Shown in pieces: positions 7,386-17,006 of a stretch of DNA of 64,000 bases. Below the pieces are notes generated by a model. That model was not told where the DNA came from, did not search any database, and was given only the letters and a program-made list of their open reading frames with translations. This DNA comes from an uncultured Verrucomicrobiae bacterium (GTDB taxonomy: Bacteria; Verrucomicrobiota; Verrucomicrobiia; Limisphaerales; AAA164-E04): assembly GCA_951813855.1 (NCBI GenBank), contig OX638380.1:2868876-2932875 (forward strand), written 5' to 3'. Made by a program: the position numbers and the translations under genes. Numbering within the stretch: the stretch's first letter is position 1; the number at the start of each line of letters is the position of its first letter.

Positions 7386-10300
7386 ATGCCGTCCAACGTT
7401 AAAAACGATTCCGGTTCTCGCGAACCGAAACCAGCGGTATCCGCTTCTCGCAAGGGGAGGGGCAACGCCGCATCGGGAAAGAAATCCGGCACGACGGGAA
7501 TCCGGATGAACGGCTCGAATTCCAAGCCTTCGAAACGCCGGGACGTCGGCGCTTCCAAGAGGAGCAATTCACGAAAAAAAGCTTCGTCTCGGAAATCGAA
7601 AACCGCCAAATCGGGCGGGGCGTCGCCGGGGCGGCTGGTGAATCTCGCTCGGAACTCCGAAGTGCCGGCCGGGGATAACCGGATGGCCGAACCAATCAAG
7701 GGATTACTGTTCCTGGCCCAGGGTCAAGGCTCCCTGACTTACGACGACATCAACGGAGCGATGCCCGAGGGCGTGACCTCGGAGGAACTGGACAACGTGT
7801 TCACCAAGCTCAGGAACCTGGACGTGGAGGTCGTCGATTCGTTGGACGTCGAGCGCTCGGCCAAGAAACCGGGCGTGGAAGAAACCGAAGACGCCGGTCG
7901 CCTCGATATTCTCGACGATCCGGTGCGCATGTACATGAAGCAGATGGGCAAGGTGCCCCTGCTGACTCGCGACCAGGAAGTCGAGATTTGCAAGCGCATC
8001 GAAGAGGCCGAAGTGGAGCAGCGAGACATCGTCTACAGCATGGGTTTCGCGGGCAAGGAACACATTGCGTTGGCGGAGAAATTAATCGCCGAACCGCCGA
8101 AAGAGCGGTTCGACCGCGTGATCATCGATAAGAAGATCTATAACCGGGAGGATCATCTCCAGGCCTTGCGCAAGCATGTCAAGCAAGTGCGGCTCCAGGA
8201 TCAGGAGGTGGACAAGAAGTACCAAAATTGGCGCCGGTCCGTAGCTTCCCAGAAGCGTACCCGGATCAAGCAGGAATCGTTTAATTCGATCAGGCTTTCG
8301 CTCGAGAAAACCCAGCAGGAATTAACCAAGCCGGATTCTAATCGGCAGCAAGCGCTGACCCGGATCGCGCAGAGCCTGGAGTTGATCGGGCAGGGGCTCA
8401 AGCCGGCCGTTCAGCCGGACAACGGGCCTCTTCGGGAGTGTTCCCTGGAGTATTTGACGGGATTTCAAAAACTGGTCGCGCAACGGGACCTGACCGAATT
8501 AAGCCAGGAAATCTTTGTTTCCTTGAGACAGTCCGCCGGACGCTTGGCTGAGAAATGGGACAAGTCCGGCGAGCTCCAGGGTCAAGCGGCGTCGACCGCG
8601 GAATTAATGGGTTGGGCGGAGAAAGTCGTTCGAAAACTCGACCGGCCGGGCGGCCGCCTGACCCAGACGGAGACCCGGTTGGACAAACGCTTCGGCGCGA
8701 CTCGAAACTTGGTCGTCAAGACCCGCGGTTTGGTCGAAAAACGTTCCGCGGCCCAAGATCGCAAGCGGCAGATTCGCACTCTCGAACGCTTGGAACAGGC
8801 GTTGGGCCAAGTCAAGAAGGCGACAGCCGCCGGCGAAACGAATCGGCTCTGGAAACGGATTCGGCAACTGGGAGAATCCTTGCCTCGCACGGGCAGCAAA
8901 AATCGAGAAGTCGACCGGCAGGTATGCCGAGTGGCCTCTCAGGTAAAAGAAATTCATAGTTTGGCTGAGGAAGTTCGACTCGACGCGCACGCGTTTCACG
9001 AGATCGAGTCGACGTTCCGAAAGATTATCGAACCGGCCGGGAAGGACGCCGAGGGAAGCAGCGGCCTTTCCCGGGCGAAATTAAAAATCGCCGGCCTGCA
9101 GAAAAAGAACGAATACGGTTCTCCGGGCTTGCGGAAAACCTCGCGGGAGTTGCTGAAGGAAGCGGCGAGGGAACTGAAACAAATCGAGCGGAAACTGATT
9201 GCCGATTTCCGTGACGGGCGGAATTTCGTCAAGAAGATCAAGCGGGTTTGCCGGACCAAGGAAGAGGTCGAGTCGACGCTTGGCGCGCCTCGGGATTTGG
9301 TTCGTCAGGCGTTGACTCCTTTTCGCTCCGGCGCCAAAGCCGACTTCCTGACGCTCTTGGAGGAATTCGAACGGGAATCGGTCGGCAGTCTCGAGAAGTT
9401 CAATCCCGAGGCGTCGTCCCGGACGGCCGCAAAGTCGCGGCGGAAACCGAAAAGGTCCGCGAAGGACAAGTTCAGCGGTTATCGGACCTTATTGCGCGAG
9501 GGGAATCGGGAACTGGAGACGATCGGTTCCCGGTGGCAATCCCGCTCCAGGACGTTTCAAGCTCTGGAGGAACGGACTCGTAAATGCTCCACTCCTTCGC
9601 CCCGCCCGGAAACCGGTTTGCGAGCCTTGCAGGGAGTCATCGGCAAGACGTTGGAATTGGACGATACGGATCAGTTGATCGTTTGCCGGGACGTGCTTTC
9701 GAGGATCGATCGAATCCGGGAGGCGGTCGCCGAAAGCACCGAGGACATCTCGGACTTTCAGCAACAGTTGAAGCAACTCGCCGTGTCGGCGAGGTCGCTC
9801 CGAACCGGCACCAAAGGAGCGGACCGGGAAGCTCGAGTGAGATTGGAGAAGACGGTGAAACGATTCGTCGAAATCGGCAAGGAGTTGGCGGCTCCGGCGA
9901 AGTCCCTGTCCAGCTCCGATACGGAAGCCGACTATCAGCAGATCGAGGAATGGAATCGGGAACGCGAACGACTCTTCGCTTGCGACACCGGAACGGGAGA
10001 GGTCTTTCAGGAAGTACGCATCCTGGCTATCCGGGTGGGCGAACTCGCCGAGACCAAGTTGCCGTTCCGGGTTGAAGAATTGGAGAAGATTCGAAGCAAG
10101 GTCAACACGGCTCAGCATCTGGTCGAACCCTATCGGAAGCTGAATGCGAGAGAGATCAGCCGAATTGTCTCCGAGATCCACCAGAACGTCGGTGACGGCA
10201 TCGAAACCGAAACCGATCTGCAAGAAAATCGAAACGAGATCAATCGGGCGTTGGAGTTGGCTCGCAGCGCCTTAGCCGAAGAGCGAATTCCGGAGTCGGT

Positions 10301-11696
10301 ATTCAAATATTTGGACCGGATCGCGAAAGAATTCGCCAAGATCAAATCCCGGCCGGAAAAGAATTTCGAAGAGGCGGACAAGAAGTTGCAGGGTATGTTC
10401 TCGAAGTTCTGCTACAAGCAAAAGGTGATCGAAGAAATGACTCAGGTCACCGAGAACATCCACGAAATGATCCAGAACAGTCTTAACGGAATCAAGCTGC
10501 TGGAGCAGAAACCGCCGAGCGAGCAACGGGATTCGTCCATCTCGGGGGAATGGCAGAAAATCCAGAATTTGGAGGCGTTCGTTCGCATGCCTAACGAACG
10601 GTATGTCCAAGCCTACCGCCGGTTGAAGGATTGCACTCGGCGAGCGCACCAAGCCAAGGAAGAGATGGTCGAGGCCAATCTGCGGCTGGTGATCTCCATC
10701 GCCAAGAAATATACCAACCGGGGACTCTCTTTCCTGGATTTAATTCAGGAAGGCAACATGGGATTGATGAAAGGCGTCGAGAAATTCGAATACCGGCGCG
10801 GTTACAAGTTTTCGACTTACGCCACTTGGTGGATCCGGCAGGCCATTACCCGTTCGGTAGCCGATCAGGCCCGGACGATCCGTATCCCGGTGCACATGAT
10901 CGAGATCATCAACAAGCTGATGCGCGTTCAGAAGCAGTTGCTGCAAGAGTTCGGACGCGAACCCACGACCGAGGAGATCGCCGAAGAGATGGAAATGCCC
11001 GAAGATCGGGTGAGCACCGTGCTGAAAATGGCTCAGCAGCCGATTTCGCTGGAATCGCCTTCGGGGGATAGCGGCGATGCGAACATCGGAGATTTCATCG
11101 AAGACAAGTCGGCCGAAAATCCGTTGGATATGACCAGCCAACGGTTGCTCAAGGAACGGCTGAACGAAGTGCTCGACACGTTGACCGAGCGGGAACGGAA
11201 GATTCTGGAATTGCGCTTCGGGTTGAAGGACGGGTATCAGCGGACGCTGGAGGAGGTCGGCAAGCAGTTCAAGGTCACGCGGGAACGCATTCGGCAAATC
11301 GAGGCCAAGGGACTCAGAAAATTGCGGCATCCGACTCGCATCCGGGAGTTGCAGGGTTTTCTGGAATCGGAAACCGAAATCGTCGGTTCCGAAAACGAAT
11401 CCAATAACTTTCTCGGCACTCCTCGCAAACCTTCTCCTGTGGGTGCCTTCACCGATTTCTTAGGTTCGAGTCAGTCGAAGGAGTCGGGCCCCGTCCCTAG
11501 GGTGAAGTCCTCGAAAAAAAGAGGAAGCGACCGGTGTCGTTCAAGTTCCGGCAAGGAAGACCGGGCCATCGCTAGGGCTAAGGGGTCGTCAAAGTCTGCC
11601 AAAACAGGAAGGGGCGACTCACGTCATTTAGGTACTGGCAAGGGAAGCCAAGCCAACGTTAAAAAGAGTCCCGACCCTCTCGCTCCTAAGGCCTAG
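7386..11696 (+). CDS. rpoD: Giant primary sigma factor RpoD with expanded spacer
   Basis: Housekeeping sigma factor of 1436 residues; E. coli RpoD has 613. Residues 1-100 are a Ser/Lys/Arg-rich tail. Region 1.1-like sequence follows ([20 protein letters not shown], 105-124), then region 1.2 ([20 protein letters not shown], 177-196) and a normal start of the non-conserved region ([17 protein letters not shown]). The spacer then runs to the usual block [12 protein letters not shown] and [12 protein letters not shown] near residues 993-1015. Region 2 follows ([20 protein letters not shown] about 1093; [20 protein letters not shown] about 1147), then region 3, then region 4.2 ([20 protein letters not shown] about 1300). 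A 105-residue Ser/Lys-rich C-terminal tail follows GFLESE. The roughly 700-residue insertion (about 290-990) is highly charged, Lys/Arg/Glu-rich, with few prolines, and predicted by eye to be helical or coiled coil. No other sigma gene is intact here, and all catalytic regions are conserved, so it is likely functional. The start could be a later in-frame ATG such as Met41 or Met100. Confidence 0.93.
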   Translation: MPSNVKNDSGSREPKPAVSASRKGRGNAASGKKSGTTGIRMNGSNSKPSKRRDVGASKRSNSRKKASSRKSKTAKSGGASPGRLVNLARNSEVPAGDNRMAEPIKGLLFLAQGQGSLTYDDINGAMPEGVTSEELDNVFTKLRNLDVEVVDSLDVERSAKKPGVEETEDAGRLDILDDPVRMYMKQMGKVPLLTRDQEVEICKRIEEAEVEQRDIVYSMGFAGKEHIALAEKLIAEPPKERFDRVIIDKKIYNREDHLQALRKHVKQVRLQDQEVDKKYQNWRRSVASQKRTRIKQESFNSIRLSLEKTQQELTKPDSNRQQALTRIAQSLELIGQGLKPAVQPDNGPLRECSLEYLTGFQKLVAQRDLTELSQEIFVSLRQSAGRLAEKWDKSGELQGQAASTAELMGWAEKVVRKLDRPGGRLTQTETRLDKRFGATRNLVVKTRGLVEKRSAAQDRKRQIRTLERLEQALGQVKKATAAGETNRLWKRIRQLGESLPRTGSKNREVDRQVCRVASQVKEIHSLAEEVRLDAHAFHEIESTFRKIIEPAGKDAEGSSGLSRAKLKIAGLQKKNEYGSPGLRKTSRELLKEAARELKQIERKLIADFRDGRNFVKKIKRVCRTKEEVESTLGAPRDLVRQALTPFRSGAKADFLTLLEEFERESVGSLEKFNPEASSRTAAKSRRKPKRSAKDKFSGYRTLLREGNRELETIGSRWQSRSRTFQALEERTRKCSTPSPRPETGLRALQGVIGKTLELDDTDQLIVCRDVLSRIDRIREAVAESTEDISDFQQQLKQLAVSARSLRTGTKGADREARVRLEKTVKRFVEIGKELAAPAKSLSSSDTEADYQQIEEWNRERERLFACDTGTGEVFQEVRILAIRVGELAETKLPFRVEELEKIRSKVNTAQHLVEPYRKLNAREISRIVSEIHQNVGDGIETETDLQENRNEINRALELARSALAEERIPESVFKYLDRIAKEFAKIKSRPEKNFEEADKKLQGMFSKFCYKQKVIEEMTQVTENIHEMIQNSLNGIKLLEQKPPSEQRDSSISGEWQKIQNLEAFVRMPNERYVQAYRRLKDCTRRAHQAKEEMVEANLRLVISIAKKYTNRGLSFLDLIQEGNMGLMKGVEKFEYRRGYKFSTYATWWIRQAITRSVADQARTIRIPVHMIEIINKLMRVQKQLLQEFGREPTTEEIAEEMEMPEDRVSTVLKMAQQPISLESPSGDSGDANIGDFIEDKSAENPLDMTSQRLLKERLNEVLDTLTERERKILELRFGLKDGYQRTLEEVGKQFKVTRERIRQIEAKGLRKLRHPTRIRELQGFLESETEIVGSENESNNFLGTPRKPSPVGAFTDFLGSSQSKESGPVPRVKSSKKRGSDRCRSSSGKEDRAIARAKGSSKSAKTGRGDSRHLGTGKGSQANVKKSPDPLAPKA

Positions 11697-11870
11697 TCCT
11701 GAACTTCGGATCTTCGAACGCTTCTGTACCGGAGCGAACGGGGTGGGATCAGGCCGAGTCGGAATCCGTTTTCCCGGTCGATATTAGAATTCGACGAGGC
11801 GATGAGTGGGTTTCGAAGTCCGTCGCCTTTGTTCGTCATTCGCCGTCGATTTTAATCCAATTGGCACCGA

Positions 11871-11909
11871 CCGCGCTTCCGTTCTCGGCTCTGAGGTTCG
11901 GAAGCGCGG
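11871..11909. terminator. Hairpin between convergent rpoD and amt
   Basis: Perfect 11-base inverted repeat (CCGCGCTTCCG / CGGAAGCGCGG) with a 17-base loop, 15 bases beyond the amt stop and about 175 bases beyond rpoD. Its position between convergent genes suggests a two-way terminator, although no long T-tract flanks it. Confidence 0.5.
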
Positions 11910-11924
11910 CGCCGCGATCGCGGA

Positions 11925-13259
11925 TTAGTCGTTGTAACCGGCTTCCCCGTGGGAGGTGACGTCGAGTCCCATATTCTCTTCGGTTTCGCTGACGCGCAAT
12001 CCGAAGAATTTATCGACTACGGTGAGAATGCCCAGGGAAACGACCAGGGTATAGGCGCCGACTGCGACCGCAGCCAACAGTTGAACGCCCAATTGACCGC
12101 CGATCGAAAATTCTTTCCCGCCGAGGCCCCCGAAAAACGAATGAGCGAAGATGGCCAGCAGCACGGTGCCGACAAAGCCGCCGACTCCGTGCACCCCGAA
12201 CACGTCCAGGGAATCGTCATAGCCGAATCGGGATTTGATAGCGGTAGAGGCGTACCAACAAATGATGCCCGAGGCGAAGCCGATCGCCAGCGCTCCGACA
12301 GGACCGACGATTGCGGATGCGGGGGTAATGGCCGCTAGTCCGGCGATGGCGCCGGTAGCGAATCCCAGCATGCTCGGTTTGCCGTGCCGCATCCATTCGG
12401 CGAACATCCAGGTCAAGGAGGCGGTGGCTGCGGAGATGTGCGTAACGATCAGGGACATGGCGGCGTTGCCGTTGGAGGCGAGACCGCTGCCGGCGTTGAA
12501 CCCGAACCAACCTACCCAGAGCATGCCCGTACCGATTACGGTTAGCGGCAGATTATGCGGTGGCATAGCCCGTTCCGGGTAACCGATTCGAGGTCCGATA
12601 TAGATGCAAGCGGCCAGAGCAGCGACGCCGGCGGTGATGTGGACAACGATGCCGCCGGCATGATCTATGACTCCCAGATGATCTTGGAGTAGTGAGCCGG
12701 GGCCTCCCCAAACCATGTGACACACGGGAACGTAAACCAGCAGGCCCCAAATACCCATGAACCAGAGCATTCCGGAAAAACGGATGCGTTCGGGAAACGC
12801 CCCGACGATCAAAGCGGGAGTGATCACGAAGAAAGTCATCTGGAACGCAAAGAACAGTAAAGTCGGAATGGTCCCTTTCATATGATCGACGCCGATCCCT
12901 TTGAGAAAGATCAGGTCCAATCCGCCGATCAAGGAATTAACGTTAAACCTGTTTTCAGCCATGTTGAGGTCGGAGAAGGAGAGCGAATAGCCGCAGATCA
13001 GCCAGATGACCGACATCATCGAGGCCAGCACGAAACAATGCAGCAGCACCGATAGCACATTGCGCCGGTGCACCAGTCCGGCGTAAAACAGGGCTAGTCC
13101 GGGCAGGGTCATGAACAGCACCAGCGCCGTGGACGTTAGAATCCAAGCCGTATCGCCGGAGTCCAAGCTAGCCGTCGAATCTTCTTGGCCCCAAGCGAGA
13201 CACGGAAACAGGCAGAGCAACCCAAGGAGCAACAATATGGAACGTCGCTGGAAATTCAT
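11925..13259 (-). CDS. amt: Ammonium transporter, Amt family
   Basis: A 444-residue membrane protein with a cleavable signal peptide (MNFQRRSILLLLGLLCLFPC, cut near AWG-Q) and eleven hydrophobic segments. Family motifs are clear: GDTAWILTSTALVLFMTLPG at the start, the IDHAGGIVVHITAG segment with the conserved Asp199 and pore His207, and VFGVHGVGGFVGT with the second pore His357. It moves ammonium across the cytoplasmic membrane. A GlnK (PII) gene is usually adjacent in bacteria but is absent on both sides. It stands alone between rpoD (convergent) and an intergenic region of 558 bases. Confidence 0.95.
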   Translation of the reverse strand: MNFQRRSILLLLGLLCLFPCLAWGQEDSTASLDSGDTAWILTSTALVLFMTLPGLALFYAGLVHRRNVLSVLLHCFVLASMMSVIWLICGYSLSFSDLNMAENRFNVNSLIGGLDLIFLKGIGVDHMKGTIPTLLFFAFQMTFFVITPALIVGAFPERIRFSGMLWFMGIWGLLVYVPVCHMVWGGPGSLLQDHLGVIDHAGGIVVHITAGVAALAACIYIGPRIGYPERAMPPHNLPLTVIGTGMLWVGWFGFNAGSGLASNGNAAMSLIVTHISAATASLTWMFAEWMRHGKPSMLGFATGAIAGLAAITPASAIVGPVGALAIGFASGIICWYASTAIKSRFGYDDSLDVFGVHGVGGFVGTVLLAIFAHSFFGGLGGKEFSIGGQLGVQLLAAVAVGAYTLVVSLGILTVVDKFFGLRVSETEENMGLDVTSHGEAGYND

Positions 13260-13817
13260 GTCGAAATGCGGAAATAAACGGTCCGTTGCGAGACGTGAGG
13301 CTTACGAATTCGATAATGCGAAAAAGTGGTCGGGGAGCAGTCTGGCATTTTTTTCAGGAATTGAAAAGCAATTTAGTTGCGGTTCGGACCCTGCCGTTTC
13401 CGGGGATCGCTCCCGGTCTGTTGCGGGATCCTCAAACGCCCTTCGGCATCGGAGGAGGTTCGGTTCAGGCCCGAATCCTGAAATATCCATTCGCAGGTTG
13501 CGCCGTCGCATCTGACGGTCAAGACGGGCTTTCGAGTTTCAATCTCGCTCTTGGTGGCCAACAGACGGATAGGCTCTTCGGATTCGCGTTCGTTCGGATC
13601 GAACGGACGACCCTGAGATTACGATCTACTGCTCCGGCGCGAAGGCCGGTATTCAACGGTGACGGTGCCGTAACGAGAAGCACATCCGCGTGTCTCACGG
13701 CGACCGAACCGTCAGTCGAAAATGGTTCGCGTTCGATCCCCTAATCCACCCGGTTCGTTCCGTTCGGGTGGAAGATAGCTCGGTTCGGGCTGTTGCTTCG
13801 GGCCTGGCAAATTGGAA
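13260..13817. other. 558-base intergenic region
   Basis: Lies upstream of amt and downstream of the CxxCH protein gene, both on the minus strand. Open frames in it are short and show no family motif. The amt promoter should lie next to 13259, but no convincing sigma-54 or sigma-70 site was seen. Confidence 0.4.
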
Positions 13818-15866
13818 TTATGGAGCGGAGGTCGCTTGCCCGACGACGCGAATGAATCCCGAGGTTTCGAGCGTCGAAATCGTGATGTTGCGCTCGGAGG
13901 TTTCTTCCGTCGTGATCCATTCAGAATCGTTCAAGGCAGTTTTCTGCTGCACTGAAAAGGGCGGGTCGCCGTTGGTCCAAGCCAGGGATAATTGCCGGTC
14001 GGTTAAGGAAACGATGCTGAGGTAGATCGGCGCCGCCGGAGCAGTCGCTTTGGGAGTCGGATCCGCCAAGGGCACCGGATGCGAGAACGCGGTGTAAAAA
14101 ATCGAACGGGCCGGAGAATCGGCTCCCGCAGAGACTTGGTTTTGTCGATTGATCTCGCCTTTGGCGGCGACCAGGATCGCTTGGGTGGTGACGCTTATCG
14201 AAGGAGTGACGCTTCGGATTCCGTCGGCAGGCCCGTGATTCAGGAAGGCGTGAAAACTTGGAGTAAGCGTCTCCCATTGCCGGGATTCGCGATCGAAGGA
14301 AAGAATCCGGACTAACGTTTGCGGTTGTTCGGTTTCCGGCTCTGTCCATTCGAAAGCTACCGCCACGCGTCCTAGGGCGTCGACCGCCAGATCGACTCGA
14401 CCGAAGTCGCCGAACAGGTCATGTTCGTCGGAGCCAGACAAGTCTTCGGAGATTTCGCTGACTGCCCGGGAGGCAAGAAACTCTCGAGAGGCCGCCTCGA
14501 ATACGGAGATCTGAACGCCCTTCCTCGGTTGGTCTTCGGCGTCTTTCAAGGCATTGCCCTCGGCATCGAACAGAGGCGTCGCTCCGGCCATGAAAACGAG
14601 GGAATGGTTAATATGCGAGGCTATGCGGGTGTTCTCGCCTCGCCCGGTGTCGAACCGGGCGCCCGAGGGCAGGCTGTCGTTCAGGGCGAGTTTGCCGAGT
14701 AATTCGCCGGTGTTATCGTGAAAATACAGGCTGTCGTGAACGCGAACGCAAAAACCGTTCCGGTAGGCTGCGACGTTGGCCCAGATATCGCGGGAATCGA
14801 TGACCCAGCTTTCCTTAACTATCGCGCCGTTCGGAGCCAGAATAACCGCCGTGGCAGCGGCCGTTGGTCCTCGGATGCCGGAATGGTCGGTGACGACCGC
14901 GAGAACGTTGCCGTTGTCGAGCACGACTAGATCGCCGCCGAATTCTCCGATCCGTTCGTTAGGGCAGGCTCCTTCAGTCAAACGACCGTTGATGGCGTCG
15001 ATAGCCAGGGAAGTCGGTCGGGGGGAAAGCGATTCGTGATCCAGAGCGAACGTTTGCACCAAGCCGAATCGACCGGTTTCCGAACGTTCGAATCCGAGGT
15101 TCCAGCGATCATTGGAATCGAACGCTGCGAAGCGATGGGGCGAGGCTTCGCCTCCGACGGTGTAACCGGTGGCTCCCGGTCGCGGATCGCCGGCGATGCG
15201 TCCGGGATTGCCGTCTTGCCGCGAAGCATTAATTGGTCCTAGGTAGGCGTTATCTTGATCGTCGAAAAAACTCGCCGACTCTTTGCCGATCGGATTTTCG
15301 ATGGTTTGCCAGAATATCCCGTACCGTTGCTTGCCTCCGGCAAGGGGCGGCGCGAAGGTGTTGGCCATGATCATGAAGGTATTGGTCCCGAGTGCTGAGA
15401 CTGAGGGTTCCCAATGTTCCAGATTGTCTTGTTGCGTTTCGAATACGATTCGGTCAGGAACCAGCCGATTCAGCCCGATTTCGGCGACATCGGGCACCGA
15501 GTAGCGAACGGTCGGTTTGCTGTCGGCGTCCCCGGGATGCGTGACCGGATCGTCGTTCGAGGCAATGCCGTCGCCGTCGGGGTCGTTGAGTTCTTCGCCA
15601 TTGGTGAAGCCGTCGCCGTCCGAGTCTAATCGTGCCAACTCTTCTGACCAGAACACCAGACGGCTTCCTTTGGCGACCCGACTGTTGACGTCGTTGCCGA
15701 ATTCGTTGAGGGGGCCAGTGCCCCGAGGATTGAGGTGGCAGAGGGCGCAATTGTAAATCAATCCGTTGGGCACTTGAGAGGACCGCCAAGCACGTGCGTC
15801 AACATCGACGAGGGTCGATAACCAGACAATCAGAATAATCGGGAGTGGTCCGGAGCGAAGTGACAT
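13818..15866 (-). CDS. Secreted CxxCH protein with calcium-binding repeats
   Basis: A 682-residue exported protein with signal peptide MSLRSGPLPIILIVWLSTLV. Soon after it comes a single CxxCH motif (YNCALCHLNPRGTGPLNEFG, residues 39-58), which could bind one heme c or another ligand. Two DxDxDG calcium-type repeats follow (DSDGDGFTNGEEL, DPDGDGIASNDDP, about 81-106). The middle 450 residues are beta-rich with propeller-like content (GDLVVLDNGNVLAVVTDHSG). The C-terminus looks like a fibronectin/Ig-like module (LSLAWTNGDPPFSVQQKT). Not a known enzyme. Acts outside the cytoplasm, probably at the cell surface. No cytochrome maturation genes are near. Confidence 0.7.
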   Translation of the reverse strand: MSLRSGPLPIILIVWLSTLVDVDARAWRSSQVPNGLIYNCALCHLNPRGTGPLNEFGNDVNSRVAKGSRLVFWSEELARLDSDGDGFTNGEELNDPDGDGIASNDDPVTHPGDADSKPTVRYSVPDVAEIGLNRLVPDRIVFETQQDNLEHWEPSVSALGTNTFMIMANTFAPPLAGGKQRYGIFWQTIENPIGKESASFFDDQDNAYLGPINASRQDGNPGRIAGDPRPGATGYTVGGEASPHRFAAFDSNDRWNLGFERSETGRFGLVQTFALDHESLSPRPTSLAIDAINGRLTEGACPNERIGEFGGDLVVLDNGNVLAVVTDHSGIRGPTAAATAVILAPNGAIVKESWVIDSRDIWANVAAYRNGFCVRVHDSLYFHDNTGELLGKLALNDSLPSGARFDTGRGENTRIASHINHSLVFMAGATPLFDAEGNALKDAEDQPRKGVQISVFEAASREFLASRAVSEISEDLSGSDEHDLFGDFGRVDLAVDALGRVAVAFEWTEPETEQPQTLVRILSFDRESRQWETLTPSFHAFLNHGPADGIRSVTPSISVTTQAILVAAKGEINRQNQVSAGADSPARSIFYTAFSHPVPLADPTPKATAPAAPIYLSIVSLTDRQLSLAWTNGDPPFSVQQKTALNDSEWITTEETSERNITISTLETSGFIRVVGQATSAP

Positions 15867-16165
15867 GGCGATAGGATTGGAATTTGGCGCAAACGTCTAC
15901 GGTTGTCTTGATCGGACCAATTAATGAAAGATGGGGACGACGATCGATTGTTTCGACGGTGGTCTGGATGCAACGACTCGTCAATCGAAGAATAGCTTCG
16001 GCTGCGGACGGTTCCGGTACGATCGGCCGGTCGAGAACGGGCAGACGTTATCCTGGTGAGTCAGGTTGCGTTACTCTACTAATGTTGAGGGTTTGACCCG
16101 TTGTTCAGGCCCGGGAAACGAAGTGCCTGCCGTGGTCACGTTGGGTGCCGGTAGTCCGGCTGGCG

Positions 16166-16366
16166 TTAACTCTTTTTCGGGTTCATGGACATGATGCTGG
16201 CGCCATGAGTCACCAATCCGCTGCCGCCGGTAATAATCCTTTTGACCGGTAAACCGGTCTTGGGATCTTTTTTCAACGGTTCGTCCGTCATTTTCTGCTG
16301 GACTTCGAAGATTCGGGGTTTCTGTCGTTTTGTTTTCGGGATGGTTTGGTAGGTGTAGGTGGCCAT
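16166..16366 (-). CDS. FmdB-like small protein lacking zinc-ribbon cysteines
   Basis: A 66-residue protein whose layout matches FmdB/regulatory zinc-ribbon proteins (normally MPTYEYRC..CG..FE..Q.M.D.PL..CP.CG..V.R.ISGG). Here the sequence reads MATYTYQTIP, then RIFEVQQKMTDEPLKKDP, then TGLPVKRIITGGSGLVTHG. All four metal-binding cysteines are replaced, so it cannot bind zinc in the usual way. Start is the ATG at 16366. Function unknown; the conserved C-terminal RxITGGSGL segment suggests a maintained fold. It is isolated on the minus strand. Confidence 0.65.
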   Translation of the reverse strand: MATYTYQTIPKTKRQKPRIFEVQQKMTDEPLKKDPKTGLPVKRIITGGSGLVTHGASIMSMNPKKS

Positions 16367-16845
16367 TTTGATTCTGGGTTAGCAGTTTCAATCTGCAATG
16401 CCTTGGTAACCGTCTTTTCGGCATCGGTCAAGACGGCAGTTCCGAACGAGAGATCCGATGATTCCCGGTTCCGATCCGATGTGGCGGTCAGCGGATTGAA
16501 ACGAACGTGGATTTTGGCGCTCTCCGCAGGTTGTCGAACTCGATGCCGCCGTTCGGAAGCCGACCCGGGAAAACGGATGAAGGGAGTGGTTTTAATCGAA
16601 GTGCGTCGAAGCGTCGGCGGATTGGAAATGGCTGGTACCGGTTTGGGGGCAAGGGGCGATTGATTATGTCTGCCGATTCGAAATGACGTTCCGATTGCGA
16701 CAGGAGCCGAGCTCCTGTCGCGGTCCCAGTCGAAGTATCGTTCCGTTTTCCATCGTACCGTCGAAGCGGTAAACGGTCGCTCTGACGCCTGTGATTCGAC
16801 CGATGGGGAGGTTTCGACGGTCCATCGTCCCGCCGTCGTGCTTGT
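16367..16845. other. Intergenic region left of the IS256 pair
   Basis: About 480 bases with no gene recognised. It contains one very strong hairpin, listed separately. Long open frames on the minus strand here have no family resemblance. Confidence 0.35.
16697..16721. repeat. Strong 11-base hairpin
   Basis: GCGACAGGAGC / GCTCCTGTCGC, perfect, with a 3-base loop. No T-tract follows on either strand. It lies about 330 bases upstream of the FmdB-like gene and 125 bases left of the IS256-type inverted repeat. Confidence 0.6.
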
Positions 16846-16869
16846 GTCCCATTTAGTGGTGTAGGAGTG

Positions 16870-16930
16870 GATTCCCGGAGGCCCCAAACGAAGGGAGCGT
16901 AGCGACCGTAGTTTGGGGCCTCCGGGAATC
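16870..16930. repeat. Perfect 20-base inverted repeat
   Basis: The arm 16870-16889 (GATTCCCGGAGGCCCCAAAC) pairs perfectly with 16911-16930 around a 21-base loop. It sits just inside the left end of the IS256-type region, before the first transposase. Confidence 0.8.
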
Positions 16931-17006
16931 GAAAGATTTCGAGTGATCGGTCTTCCTCCAAGGACTTTCGGCAGATTGGGATCATCGCCCAACCAGGGAA
17001 GAACTA

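Noticed and set aside
13260..13400. Sigma-54 promoter upstream of amt
   Set aside because: No GG-N10-GC pair with the expected TGGCAC/TTGCA context could be found.
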